DNA from: Saturnia japonica
Lineage: Eukaryota; Arthropoda; Insecta; Lepidoptera; Saturniidae
Length of the DNA stretch: 64,000 nt
NCBI GenBank assembly: GCA_033032175.1
Contig: CM065325.1
Location: 15,900,930-15,964,929 of the forward strand
Reading direction: 5' to 3'
Part shown: positions 12,471 through 24,549 of the stretch, one piece after another
Layout of the letters: each line of letters opens with the position of its first letter
Numbering within the stretch: the first letter of the stretch is position 1
The notes under the pieces: model-generated
What the model saw: only the letters and a program-made list of their open reading frames with translations
Told to the model about the DNA's origin: nothing
Database searches by the model: none
Position numbers and translations under genes: made by a program

Positions 12471-13822
12471 TAAATAAGACCAAAGATAAAACCATAAAGC
12501 TTCAAAAAAATCTTGACGAGATTTTGCTCAGAAACGGAATATACAACTCCACCTTATTGCAGCAGCAAAATAATATCTTAATTTGTCGATAATAGCGTGC
12601 TTAACTGAATTTAATAATTTCGATACACATTCAGGTCAATTATTACAGTTAAACCACATAGGAACAGCTTCATTTTATTATGCTTGTGTGTAAATTAAAA
12701 CTCCTCAAAACTTCACGACCATTAATTAATTTAACTACAAAAAATCAATCAACGAGAGATTCATTGTTGTGGAAAGCGAATACCTTTTTTATTCATTTTG
12801 TATTAAATACAAAATACAAAAATGAAAAAAAAAAAAATTATTTCAAAACGCGACAAATGAATTATTTTCATAATTGTATATTCATAATTTCATAATTCAT
12901 AGTACATGTATTCCATCATATAGCGTGGCGATTTGTCGCCTTGGCCTGTATCGCTACTCTAACAATCAGGTTTATCCCTCGCCTATAGAGGTTTCACATC
13001 AAAAATATTTTTTTCTAATTTTTGTCTATCTGTCTGTCACCTGTCTGTTGGACTAGACTAGCACTAGGCTAGACTGGCAGATAGCTAATATTATAAGGAG
13101 TAACTTAGGCTTCTTTTTTATTTAAGAAAAGAATTAGGGGTCGGCTCAAATAAAACAAACTGGTCATGGTGAATTCATTTGGGCACTTAAATGTGTTTCG
13201 CTGAGTAAACCATAAGAAATATATCAAATTAATTGAGTGCTTACATAATTGTAGATCCTAAAAAGCCCCACAAAACAGTCGACTAGAGTATATGTCTATA
13301 TCTTAACGATCACCCACAATAAACATTTTTATCTTTAAAATAACTGGGAGGGGGTAGTACGATTCGCGCATGTGCCCGATCGATGGTATTCTGTGATCCA
13401 TGCTAGCGCAGCCGCGGGCACATCAAGCAATTTAATACAATTACTTAACTAAAGAAATAAATATAGACCTTTTTAATACTTAGGAATGGAAACTCAAGAC
13501 GATTACTTAATTCTTAAATTACTTTTCATAATATTTATTGTTGTTACGTGCATGTTCGCCCTTCTACTTTGTACTGTATACTTGAATGTTTAGATTTTCT
13601 TTTTTAATATTTGTGAAAACTTTTAATTGGTCTTCTGATATGTTATTATATTTTTAGTAAAATATTAGATTTTAGTTTTCCTAATACAACATAGATAATA
13701 TTTTCATATTAACTAATAAAAGCATTAAATATTCCGGTGATTGGTCTAAATAAAACTCGTCTTAGATAAATCGTGCATAAGTTATATATATATATATAGT
13801 TAGTTATATTATAAACACTTAC

Positions 13823-13977
13823 ATTTTTCGCATAACTCCTTTTAATCTGCCTGCCTCCCTTCCACCAGGTCACATGGGCTTCGGGTCGCGATCCAACAGT
13901 CCTGCACTCCACTTCGTAAGTCCTGTCCGCCGAGAACTGGTTTCTTTTGTTCACTATTTGGACACTGAGTGGTCGTA
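13823..13977 (-). CDS. Sidestep-like gene exon E: first half of Ig domain 3
   Basis: Acceptor TGTTGCAG and donor AAAAAT/GTAAGTG bound 51 whole codons, entering in phase 1 and leaving in phase 0. It starts RPLSVQIVN and holds the first cysteine of Ig 3 (YEVECRTVG) and the tryptophan pair (HVTWWKGG). Reading past the donor soon reaches stops, so the splice is needed. Confidence 0.86.
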
Positions 13978-15381
13978 CTGCAACAAACTGGACGATTTAC
14001 TCTTTACCTAGTCTGTAGAAATGTTTAGTTTAGATATCATTAAACCGCTTCTTCTGATGTTTCAGCTTCTTTTAATTTTTCTTTATATTAGCTGTGCAAA
14101 GTGACTGTGATCTGATTGATGACTTGATTTTAAGTAGAGTCTACAAACAACGGCGGTCCTCGATGTCATGCCGACCTACTGGAATGCCTCTTTGCGCTTC
14201 GTTGGAAGGAGCCAATATTTTAGAAAGGGAGGAACAATTTCATCCTGTTTTTAGGATCCTCGGTGAGATTATTAGCAATTACAATCATCACGGAAAAATT
14301 TCTTTGGCAGATTTTGTGTTCCAATTTGCCTTTGGATAAGTAAGTAATTTAAGAGAAACAAAATCCTTGAATTTTTCAGCCATCCGATCTAATTAGGTTA
14401 ATAAGATTACGAATCCGGCACAGAATGGTCTAATAACTTATTTCTTCGTTTCAGATACCCTTTCAATTATTGATTTATTTTTTTAAGGTGTATTTTTCGT
14501 ATGGTGATTATTCTACAATGAGTTGCTAAGACTAGTTGTAAGGAGAGTTTTTGTAGGGAACTTGATCTGCAGTGTTGTGGCTTTTATTGTAATTCATAAA
14601 CTTATGTTATATTATGTAACTTTGGTGGCATTTTGCAAGAGATAGTTTGTTTATAGTGCACAAGTGAACATAATTAAAAAAAAATGGGCGCGTTTAACAA
14701 TAGTCGCATATGATGTGTAAAATCTGACTTAATGTAGATTAAAGATACATGAAGATAATAAAGATACTAAAGATACAAATAAAAAAGTTTTTGTAATTAT
14801 TTTAATTGTTAGTTACGACTAATGTCCATTAATCCAAATAATTTAATGGCAATGTGAAACTAATGGTTAAATTGCGATTAAATTAATTGCAATTGATTTT
14901 TTTGTCAAATAACAAGTCTAATGATAAGTTAATTGATTACGCCTAACACTGGTTGGTACCACCTGATGGCCAACTCTACCACTGCGCGCGCTCATTATTC
15001 AATTCAAATATCGCGGGCTATCCCAGCTTCCCGTTACAAAATCCAGTCCCTTTTCACAAAATCTCTCTCGCAGATTGCGGGAAAACGAGAGGAAAGATTT
15101 TACGAATCATAACTAAAAGCATGAATTTTGAGTTACCACAAAAACTTTCTAGACTGTTTTAACAATATTACACAAATATTCCATCTAAGTGACATTGGCA
15201 TAATTGTGTATATAGATACGTTGCCATTAAATAAAGAGAAAGAATAGTAAAGTGGCTCGTTTCCGAATGGAGCATTCGTATTCAAAAATACTAATACTAG
15301 AAGATGCTCTGACCACATGCAATGGCATCTTAAAATCTTATCCTATTTAAATTCCTCATATTATACAAAATTTGTACTCAC
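13978..15381. other. intron between exons D and E
   Basis: 1.4 kb. A patch at 14090-14340 is open for 81 codons on the plus strand without known motifs; 14940-15110 is less AT-rich and may be an old repeat. No gene is supported. Confidence 0.7.
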
Positions 15382-15585
15382 AATTTATATCTAGAATGAG
15401 GACTTTGGTCTCCGGCGGAGCAAGATTAGTATTGGAGGCCTGGCAAACGAGCCTCGAGTTGAGATGCTGGCGCCCAACGCTGGGAAATGTTAGCGTGTTC
15501 ACAGTCACGCCATCAGGTCGCGCCTCAAACGAGTCGTCGATCACCGTATTTTCTAAATACCATGTTACACGAGGTCGAGGATCAC
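15382..15585 (-). CDS. Sidestep-like gene exon D: second half of Ig domain 2
   Basis: Acceptor GTAACAG and donor AATT/GTGAGTAC bound 67 whole codons, phase 1 at both ends. It carries the Ig 2 tryptophan (VTWYLEN) and the second cysteine (SRLVCQASN), and ends with strand VLILDIN, linking to exon E. The only unusual point is the GTGAGT donor rather than GTAAGT, shared with exon F; both are ordinary in insects. Confidence 0.86.
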
Positions 15586-16345
15586 CTGTTACAAAGACAA
15601 AAACAATTGCTTTATAAATAATCATTGGCCAGGTCCAAGACCACTGAGGAAGGCTGTCAAGCCAATTAAAGCTGTGGCCGTTACAAATACGCGATACTCC
15701 TTATTTACAACAAGGAATGGTGGCTCGACTTGCATCGTAAGGTCCGTCTTTGTCGTAACTCGTTCATCTTGTCTTGGCAGATGTAGCCCGCGAACTACAA
15801 GCCGTAGCGTAGCTAAGTCATGCACGACTGTGCTCGGTTGGTCTGTACCCGGCTATTACTAATTATTACCTTAATTAACTACTAACTATTGAAAATTTCT
15901 TTTGTGTTAAAAAGAAAAACCTCTAAATTTATACCCGACTGCGAAACAGGAGGGATATGTTTTCGAGAATATGTATGTATTAAATCTCTGAGCAAAATAA
16001 TCAATCAACGGAAGATGTGACGGGGTATATATGTATGTCTATTTCTTTGGCACGCTTTGTAGCCTAAACGTTTTGATGGATTTTAGCATATGAGGTGTAG
16101 TTAGATTCGTCTTACTTGTGGGAGTGACATAGGCTATATAATATAACATTTATGTAATACGTCTGGTAATGAAATAAAAATAAGAATTTAGTCAAGTGTT
16201 TTTGTTGCAGTCGGGTCTTTCGATTCCTTTTTAATAATTTAGCTTTTTAATATTCATCATCTTACTAATATTTTCTAAATTCAGCAATTACAAATTAATA
16301 CACGATATTAACAAACTATGAATCGTATGGCATTAATTGTCTTAC
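15586..16345. other. intron between exons C and D
   Basis: 760 bp. The part next to exon D (15622-15840) is unusually complex and open on the minus strand (PPFLVVNKEYRVFVTATA, LTAFLSGLGPG); the rest is repeat R3. The open stretch could be an unidentified mobile-element relic. Confidence 0.7.
15932..16215 (+). repeat. dispersed repeat R3
   Basis: It starts ATACCCGACTGCGAAACAGG and contains TTGTAGCCTAAACG. An inverted partial copy lies at 52455-52588. It sits inside intron C-D, 130 bp from exon C. Confidence 0.65.
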
Positions 16346-16456
16346 CTCCAAATGTCTCGCAGGTTAGTTCCAAAGTATCTCCCTCGTTGTAGGGCTCCGT
16401 TAGACGCGTGTAGCTTCTGGTTTTCGCGTCCATGATGCTTGGCCGGTTGGGTGGAG
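16346..16456 (-). CDS. Sidestep-like gene exon C: first half of Ig domain 2
   Basis: Acceptor TTAAACAG and donor GGAG/GTAAGAC bound 36 whole codons, entering and leaving in phase 1. The translation starts PPNRPSIMD and contains LELTCETFG, the first cysteine of Ig 2. Joining to exon D gives CETFGGDPRPRVTWYLEN, a normal Ig cysteine-to-tryptophan spacing, which confirms the splice. Confidence 0.86.
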
Positions 16457-19016
16457 CTGTTTAACAGAAGTTTAGTAGTTAGATTAACTAGAAAGGATAA
16501 CGGGTAATTCCATATGAAATCATGGAATCTAGCCTATTTTGTATTTAGTTTAAACTATGTGAGAATGTTCTTTAGGGAACCACAGTGACTTTTATTTTCG
16601 TATATAGCTTTAACATTTTGTAAACATTTTGTAACAGATATTTACAAAAGAAACATGTTTAGAGCCAAAAATGTTAAAAACGAAAGTAAAGACTCTTCAA
16701 TTGCCTTATTTTGGTTAAACCGTTATGTTATAAATAGAGATAAAAGTCATATAACTAGAAGAATGTTGAGTATGCGTATGGCTGCATATACGAGTAGAAG
16801 AATACCGAAGAAGATATGGATGGACTCTGCGATGTATGATATTATGTATAGATATACTGAAATGACAACTAGTAGAAAAGAGTGGTCAAGGAAAACACAG
16901 TTTTGTAGACCTCAAATACTTTAATTATAAGGTTAACAAAAAGGAAAAAAGCAATGTATATAGATTATTAAAAAAAAAATTATGAATCGGAAACACTAAC
17001 TCATACCAGAATGAACCTACTGATATTACTGTCACGAGATATTACTCGGTTGAGTGGAAAATTGAAATGAACACATCCGGGAAAACAAAAGGAAATTAAT
17101 CCAAAATCTCCGTTTACCCACAAACACGTATAAATACGTGACACGACAACGTTCGAGCCTTGTAGTTAACGAGTTGTAAATTGTTTAATTTGCTCTCGCG
17201 TTATGTGGGAATAACAATTAACTAGGGATCCTGGAAACAGAGTATAAGATAACTGAAGCATTTTTATTTATGAGTCTTTTATATTATTATTATATTTAAA
17301 AAAACCTTGACATATTCAAGGCGAAAAGATGAATAAGTGTTGCATGGCGTAAATATAGGTCTCTGTCTCAGCACGAGTCTGCGTGTAAATACATAATTCA
17401 TACATTACAATAAATATAGTATCCATAATACTTTAATACTATAATATTATTACATAAATTATTATTTTCTTTTATTACAATACAATAAAGCCGAAGCTTT
17501 TTGTTTGTTGGTTTAAACACGCTAATTATATTGCTAAATACATAAATAAAGTGCATGTAATAAAAAAAAAATATATATTATATAACCCAAGTGTTAGTGA
17601 ATAAATGTAAATTATTTCAAGTAAATCAGTCAAGTTTTTATATTACAGGTACCTAAATGAATTCAAGTCCGAGAAAATTCGTGACCTCAGCGACTTTCAA
17701 AAGTTAAATTTAATTATATACGCATCTAGTTAGGAATTTCTTTCGGACGAGACCCGCTTTCTTATTATCCAGCCTCTCCGATACACAATTATGCTTATTT
17801 TGAACCTCACATTACCCCACGACCTAATTTCCTCATTAAAAGGGGCATATTGATTTCCACCTCCTTTTGTTTATTTACATATAATGGCAACGTGTATTTT
17901 AGGAACACATAGCAAACTCAATCTGATTGGTTGAATGACATAAAAATTTACCTCAAATAGAACTGGAATACTGCATGAAGTCAATCATAGCTAGGTTACT
18001 ACTGAAGGCTTCGTAAGAAGGTCGCGTGTACCGTTACAATTTTAAATACGAAAACAAACGGCGCTTCTGTTTTATGATGGAAATTATATGACGTTGATAT
18101 CAAAGTCCAACCAAGTTTACCTTTACGGCATTAATCAAATTAATATTTTTCTCGTGATCTCACATAAATAATAGTGAATTTAATGTTTTAAGAATTCTCA
18201 CTAAAAATTAAATCGATAAAAAAAATTCAAAGGTCTCTCAAAAAGGTATTTTCATGTGAGATCACGAAAAAATAATATTTCTTTTTTTTTGATAAAGTAT
18301 GCAAGTATTTTAACAAAACATTAACTAAACTCAGACCCTTTGCTAAGCTCAGAAACTCTTATGGTTTTATTGAAACAATTTAACTTCTAGTTTATGAAGA
18401 TATCTTCTCCCTTTGTGAACCCACCACGTCTTAGTAGTTGCGGTTGTGTAGGAGACAAGGTAAAGTCGCAGTAGACTTTGCAGAGAACCGACACCGCGAA
18501 ATTAAAGGTATTTAGTGTTAAAATACGTGAAGGGCGAAGAGCTGGGAAGAGCGGAGGGGGAAGAATTAATTACCGAACAAATTTCGCTGTCAACGGGGAC
18601 GAAAAATTTATCCGTATCCCTCCAAAACATAGAAACGGGATTCAGTCGGACACAACTTCTCTGTGTCAGAACTTTTTTTATTACAAACAATTCAGACTTA
18701 CAAAACAATTCAAAGTACTCTATAAAAAAGACGATGACGTGGCCAATGAAATTTGAATGTCTGTCTAAAAAATATGTTTATTTTTACTCACTACCAAAAC
18801 ACTCGGCAGGTGCGTATTAAGGTACAATTTGGGCACAAAATTAGATTCTGCGATTATGTAATACAAATGAGGGTCGCTTTTGTCTCAGCGTTAGTGCTTG
18901 CCGGCTCGCTCTTTGTTTGTAACAATATTATTAGCGTTAACAATAACTTCAACGTAACTTACGTGAGTTACTAACAAAAAGGTAATCTCGTATCTACCAA
19001 ACGTATGTACGGTATA
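16457..19016. other. intron B-C, part next to exon C
   Basis: AT-rich with the LINE relic at 16655-16924. From 18480 to 18820 there are several overlapping short frames on both strands, none with a recognisable motif. No exon is seen. Confidence 0.6.
16655..16924 (+). pseudogene. short relic of a LINE C-terminus (RTE-like)
   Basis: An 89-codon frame contains SRRIPKKIWMDSAMYDIM and SRKEWSRKTQFCRPQIL. This resembles the common tail GRPKKRWMD...W-RK-R-ADP found after the RT domain of RTE-type LINEs. It is not part of the Sidestep-like gene (opposite strand) and lies just upstream of exon C. Identification is tentative. Confidence 0.45.
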
Positions 19017-19020
19017 TTTA

Positions 19021-19229
19021 TGTGGGATGTGTGTCAAAAGTGCTCAGAATAAAGATCATGTAATTCTTTTAATCTTATTTTTTTTATTATTTATAAATTA
19101 TAATCGAAATCGTAAAAACACATATTCATTGTTCAACCAACTTGACAGATCTCTTTTGTTGCCAGGAAAAAATTAAAAATACCTATATTACTCAAATGTT
19201 GCTGTGTTAGAATGTTCTATTCTCCCACA
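19021..19229 (-). repeat. 3' LTR of the gypsy element
   Basis: It begins TGTGGGATGTGTGTC and ends TTCTCCCACA on the plus strand, matching 23252-23458. The pol stop codon (19217-19219) lies inside it. Confidence 0.93.
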
Positions 19230-21766
19230 CGGCCATCCTGCTCCTCGTCCGACCCGGGCGAGCTTGAGTCATCATCCAGGCACCACATCTTCATCATGTC
19301 ACTGCTAGTAGTTGTCTGCAAAGGACCCTCTCCACTTAGCTTGCTGACAGTGTACCGGTCATTCTTATTAACTTTTGTTACTTCATAAGGGCCTAAAAAT
19401 CTTGAGCCAATCTTAGTTCTTCCAAATTGTGTTCTCTGAATAGCTACTATGTCTCTCAACTTATAAGAAGTTCTAACTTTTCTGTGTTTGTTATAATTTC
19501 CTTTGTTCTCTTCTTGTACCTTGGCTATTTGCTCCTTAGCGCTAGATCTCAAAGATTTTCTTTGACTGTCAAAGTATTCAATTGATTCCTCTCTCAAAAT
19601 TTCTTGCATCTGGATATCTTCTGTATCATGAAGTTGTACACCAGTCATCAGTTGAAACGGTGAAGTTCCAATACTTCTATGATATGTACCGTTAATACAT
19701 CTTTGTACCTTGGAAACATGTTTGTACCACTGGGCAGAATTATGTACAGTGAGTTTAGCCAGTAAGTTAATAATAATTTGGTGTATACGTTCCACTTGCC
19801 CATTGGCTCTAGGTTGGCCAGTCGTTATAACGTGATGTATAATATTTTCTTCTTCACAGTACTTTTTAAAATTTTCTGATGTGAATGCTGTTCCTCTGTC
19901 TGATATTATTACTTTAGGAGAGCCAAATATAGCCTGCTGTTGCTTTAGCTTCTGCAGAACTTCTTCAGCCGTTAGTGTCTTCGTCGGGTAGATCCAGGTA
20001 AATTTGGTAAATGCATCAACAATAGTAAGTATATACTTGTAACTTTTAGCAGTAGACGTCATAGGGCCCACATGGTCAATATGGTAAGTCTCTAGTGGTC
20101 TGTCTCCTTTATTTAATGGGTGTAAAAATCCTTCTTTCTTGCCAGTCTTTCTTGACACCAGTATGCATTTTATACAGTTGTTAATATGAGCTTTTATCTT
20201 TTCATGTAGATTCTCTATGTAAAATTCTCTTAGAATTAGATGCTCTGTTTTCTTAGCTCCAAAATGACCATTATCATGATTTCTTCTTATTATTTCGCTC
20301 TGCATCTTCTTTGGTACTACAATAAGAGATCTATCACCAATTTCTTTATATAAAATATTGTTCATCATACTATAGTTTTCATATGGTTCTGTTTCTAATA
20401 TTTTGATAATTAATTTTAATCGTTCATCTTCTTTCTGTGCCTTTTGTAATTTTGTAGTAATTTCTGTGATCATTAGCACTGGGTGGCGGCTGAGAGCGTC
20501 TGCGTGCTTCATCGATGAACCTGGTCTATGTTCAATTGTGTAATCATACTCTTCAAGGAAGAGTGCCCACCGGGCTACTCTGGGTGGTAAGTCCTTCTTT
20601 TTAAGTGTTAATGTTAGAGCTGAACAGTCAGTTAAAATCTTAAATTTTATTCCTAGGAGATAAACTCTAAACTTCTTTAGTGCTTCTACAATAGCTAATA
20701 TTTCTAGAAAGTAACTGTCATATTTTCTTTCAGAGTCTGAAGTCTTTCTACTCATGTAGTAGACAGGATGCAATTTATCATCTGAATTGTTCTTCTGCAT
20801 TAAGACTGCTCCATAGCAATCAATGCTTGCATCAGTATGCACCTCTGTCTCGGCGTCCGGATTGTATATTTGTAGAACAGGTTGACTACACAATTTTTCC
20901 TTCAATGTTTCAAATGAGTTGTAACAGTCCTGATCAAAATTAAATTCTTTATCTTTCCTTAGTAAATTAGTTAAGGGTCTTGCTATTAGAGAGTAGTTCT
21001 CAATAAACTTTCTGAAGTATCCTGAAAATCCGAGGAAGGATTGAACTTCTTTTACTGTCTTTGGAACTCTAAAATTGGTTACGGCTTTAATTTTCACTTC
21101 TGAGGGTCTGACTTCATTATTCCCAATATGGTAGCCTAAATACTCAACTTCTTTCTTCAAAAATTGACATTTTTTCCAGTTTATTTGTAGTCCATATTCT
21201 TCAGCTCGCTTCATTACAATTTTTAATTTCTGTAGCCCTTCTTCTTCTGTTTTACTTGGAATATTGACATCATCAACAAATGTTAATATTGTTCTATCTA
21301 AAATCAGGTCTCTGAAGATCCAGTATACATAGCGCTGGAATACTGAGGGAGCGGTAGATAATCCAAATGGCATTTTACAAAATTCATATTGTCCCCTCGG
21401 TGTCACAAATGATGTGTACTTTCTACTTTATTTTTTAACATTTACATGATTAAATCCATTCTTCATATCAAGTGTTGTGAAGTATTTAGCACCTTGTAGT
21501 TGATCTATTTGTTCTTCTATCAGTGGAAGGGGAAATCTATCTTTAATAATATTTTTGTTTACTTTTCGATAATCTATACATAAGCGATATGAGCCATCTT
21601 TCTTTCTGGCTAACACAACTGGACTTGCAAAATCTGAACAACTTGGCCTTATTATTTCATCTCTTAGCCATTCTTCAATTTGGTGATCAATTACATTCAT
21701 CTCAGCAGGAGCAACACGTCTTGGATTTTGAAAAACCGGCGTTTCATCTGACATAATTATATTCAT
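19217..21766 (-). pseudogene. gypsy Pol: reverse transcriptase, RNase H, integrase (one nonsense codon)
   Basis: The frame from 21766 runs through RT fingers (ASPVVLARKKDGSYRLCIDY, FTTLDMKNGF), hits an in-frame TAA at 21428-21430, then continues to 19217 (729 codons after the internal ATG at 21406). After the stop come the RT catalytic FVDD (residues 43-46), RNase H (HTDAS about 190, DALSRH about 303), the integrase HHCC finger (H377/H382, C411/C414) and integrase core Asp 444, Asp 503 (ISDRG) and Glu 539 (NGQVERIHQ). No chromodomain is obvious. The single TAA is the only break I see in this frame. Confidence 0.9.
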
Positions 21767-23022
21767 CTCAACGGGACACTTCTTCTTATAAGTTGGTATA
21801 TAATCATCTTCTTAATAGTGTTTGTGTATTTAGTACTTCCAATATCATAATCATTTTGTTTATATTCCACAGGTAGACATATAGTTGTTATTGGAGAAAC
21901 TTGGATTTCATCTTTTGTAATATTCAGGTTCACATGCGCCAGTATGTGTCTTCCTAACAGAACTTCTATTGGTATATCATTATTATTCACAATATGGAAT
22001 TGAGCTGGAAAACTGTAGCCTTGAATCTTAATAAAAGTTGTAAAAGTACCTGTAGTCTCCATTCCTTTATTTCCTAGTCCAGTCAACTTTATTGTATTAC
22101 TCCCATCATATTCAGTTATTTGTAGTTCTTGAAACTGCTTGTTTGTTATTAAATTAACATCACTCCCAGTGTCAATCATAGCTTTTATAATTTTATTACC
22201 AATAGTGATGTCACTGTAACACATGTTATTATTAAGACCTTTTACAGCCATGTTTGTATTATGATGAGGTATATTAGTGCACTTCGATGAAATATGTCCA
22301 AATTCATTACACTTGAAACACTTAGTTCCTTTCTCTTTATGTTTGCAATCAGGCAATAGATGGTCGGTTTCACCACAGTTGTAGCATCGTTTCTTCGGTA
22401 TCTGTCTACGGTCTTTAAATGAATTAGGTAAAGACATAGGCTTAGGTATGTACTGTGTTTTAAATGAAGACTTATTCTTAATTTCAGCATACAAATCTAA
22501 TTTTTTCTTGAAATCTTTGATGTTAGCAGCCCCATACAACATTGCTTTGTTTAATTCTATATCTCTAATACCGTCAATAACGTATTCCATTAAAGCAGCA
22601 TCTTCTACTGTACTATTCATAGCCAATTCCTTCATGTGCAAAAAATATTGTTGGCATGTTTCACTGTTTCTCATCTTACGTGCCGCTAGCTTTTTATGAA
22701 CAGCAGCACTATTTAACGTTCGTTGAAATTCTTCTTTAAGGGCATTTTTCAAATCACTCCAAGTTTTTATGTCACGTAAAGATCTTAGGAATAATTTTGC
22801 AGTACCGACGAGAAGACGTTTTGCATAAATTAATTGTTCTATATCACACCACTGCATTAAAAGGCCTGTTTCTTCGATATCACATATCCAGGATTCGATC
22901 CCATAAGTATCGTCTCCACTAAACGGTGTCATTGATTTTTCCAGATCGTTAAACGAGATACGTGGCGGTATTACAGTTGATAATTGAGCATTTTCTTCTT
23001 CTATGATTTTTTTAGGCAGCAT
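21763..23022 (-). CDS. gypsy Gag plus protease
   Basis: A 419-codon frame starting MLPKKIIEEE. Residues 30-190 look like a retrotransposon capsid (SWICDIEETG, KEEFQRTLNS). Two CCHC zinc knuckles follow at about 213-226 (CYNCGETDHLLPDC) and 235-248 (CFKCNEFGHISSKC), then an aspartic protease motif MIDTGSDVNLI near 283. The frame ends in a TGA overlapping the ATG of the next frame (ATGA). The upstream extension of that next frame also reads plausibly into RT, so the frame change may be either a mutation or a translational frameshift; I cannot tell. Confidence 0.9.
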   Translation of the reverse strand: MLPKKIIEEENAQLSTVIPPRISFNDLEKSMTPFSGDDTYGIESWICDIEETGLLMQWCDIEQLIYAKRLLVGTAKLFLRSLRDIKTWSDLKNALKEEFQRTLNSAAVHKKLAARKMRNSETCQQYFLHMKELAMNSTVEDAALMEYVIDGIRDIELNKAMLYGAANIKDFKKKLDLYAEIKNKSSFKTQYIPKPMSLPNSFKDRRQIPKKRCYNCGETDHLLPDCKHKEKGTKCFKCNEFGHISSKCTNIPHHNTNMAVKGLNNNMCYSDITIGNKIIKAMIDTGSDVNLITNKQFQELQITEYDGSNTIKLTGLGNKGMETTGTFTTFIKIQGYSFPAQFHIVNNNDIPIEVLLGRHILAHVNLNITKDEIQVSPITTICLPVEYKQNDYDIGSTKYTNTIKKMIIYQLIRRSVPLR

Positions 23023-23231
23023 TTTCGGTGTTTACTCTCTTACTATCACTAAACAGGTAAATCTTTCTCATAAAATGGAAAACACTTTCAACTTCTTTCG
23101 TAGTTAGTTATACTTCGTTGTTATTTTTCTTGTTCTTCGAGAAAGTTCTTCCGAATCCGAATTGTCGGTAGGTAAGTCATAAATTTGTAATCTTCGTTCG
23201 TAATGCTTCTTCAAACTTCACACTTTTCACC

Positions 23232-23249
23232 ATCCCGGACGAGCCCCCA
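23232..23249 (-). promoter_or_regulatory. primer-binding site, tRNA-Pro type
   Basis: The minus strand reads TGGGGGCTCGTCCGGGAT, the complement of the tRNA-Pro 3' end with CCA, two bases from the 5' LTR. It would prime minus-strand DNA synthesis. The same 18-mer is the tRNA-Pro site known from many retroviruses. Confidence 0.9.
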
Positions 23250-23251
23250 AA

Positions 23252-23458
23252 TTTTGGGATGTGTGTCAAAAGTGCTCAGAATAAAGATCATGTAATTCTT
23301 TTAATCTTCTTTTATTTATTATTTATAAATTATAATCGAAATCGTAAAAACACATATTCATTCAACAAACTTGACAGATCTCTTTTGTTGCCAGGAAAAA
23401 ATTAAAAATACCTATATTACTCAAATGTTGCTGTGTTAGAATGTTCTATTCTCCCACA
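23252..23458 (-). repeat. 5' LTR of the gypsy element
   Basis: It matches the left LTR except for a changed T/A-rich run and a shorter TTCAACAAAC stretch. The inner edge reads TTGGGATG where the outer left LTR reads TGTGGGATG, so the first bases of the terminal repeat differ by a small change. Confidence 0.92.
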
Positions 23459-23462
23459 TTTA

Positions 23463-24547
23463 TAATGATATAGGAAGTTTATTATTAAGAAAATGTTAAA
23501 AAACCTGTAGCCCGACTACGGAAATTAAATATAGTATAAAATAGTTTTCTTGTCGCTTGGTATCTTTTATTTATTTTTAATACTGTACTATATTAATATT
23601 TACTTATGAACTCAAAGTTTTCTCCTCTTTCATTTGACATCCCACTCGATACGGGACCCCCTTTTTTGATGTAACATGCGTCATATTCATTATGTTCATA
23701 TAAAATGTAGTCTATATCACCCGCACTATAACAACAAATCGATTGAGACCGCATTCATCAAAATCGCATTAGTATTTTAGGCGCTACGGTGGAAAATACT
23801 TAAATACATAACCTTTCCTTTTGGCTTTGCTTTAGTAGAAAGAACTTGCAACTTTAAAATTGACTAATTGGTGCTATTATTAATAACATATATTAAAATG
23901 GATGATTAAAAAGTAGTACAACTATTTGTCTACAAAAATTATAACACACGAATCATAAAAAAGATTGCACGGGGGTCACCACTTAAAGCATTTTTCCAAT
24001 CCAAACCTGTTTGAAGAAATAATTTAATTTGAAAACATTATTGAAAACGGTGTCTTCAACATTGAATGTACGCTTTTAAATAAAATAGAAAAGGTACTTT
24101 ATGAAATTGTGAAAGAAAAAGCGAGACCTCGGCACTGGATTGGTTCCTTTCTGCTCAATTATTGAAGGCATTTTGTTCTTAATACCCAGATGAAAGGCAA
24201 CTGTGTTATAATTTTAAGACAATTTATATTTCATTATTAGAATATGAATCACATCTAAAATTGAAAAACACGTTTGTGTTAGGTGAATACCTATCAACCT
24301 TTGTCAACTTTATTCCTGATAAAGTAAATTTTGATTAAACTAATCGAGTTTCTTTAGTAGTTTAGTAGTAGTGTTTGATACCTTCTTAGTTCTTAGTTAA
24401 TTTGAATAAAGTATTTTTGATTTGAATTTTGTGAGCAAAACTTTTATAAAGTTTAAATGACTAACACTCCTTTGAACGTTTTAACTCTTTTCGTAAGTAC
24501 TATAAAAGCTGCTTATTCGCGGATAAAAAACTAACGACGCATAATAT
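23463..24547. other. intron B-C, between gypsy and mariner/BEL
   Basis: AT-rich unique-looking sequence; I see no gene, repeat unit or terminal repeat in it. Confidence 0.6.
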
Positions 24548-24549
24548 TA

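Larger units (their letters stand above)
9760..13822. other. intron between exons E and F
   Basis: 4.1 kb, AT-rich, with R4 copies b and c. A moderately complex stretch at 11040-11345 is open on the minus strand for about 100 codons but has no motif I recognise. Confidence 0.7.
19021..23458 (-). mobile_element. Ty3/gypsy LTR retrotransposon, full length
   Basis: Two nearly identical LTRs of about 207-209 bp (19021-19229 and 23252-23458) have inverted ends TGTGGGA and TCCCACA. The flanks carry a 4-bp target duplication TTTA (19017-19020 and 23459-23462). The primer-binding site next to the 5' LTR and the gag-pol order confirm minus orientation. LTR differences are a handful of substitutions and small indels, so the insertion is fairly recent. 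It lies in the 32-kb intron between exons B and C. One nonsense codon and one frame change disrupt the polyprotein. Confidence 0.94.

Noticed and set aside
14094..14339. 81-codon plus-strand frame
   Set aside because: No motif, opposite strand to the gene, no repeat support; not strong enough to call.
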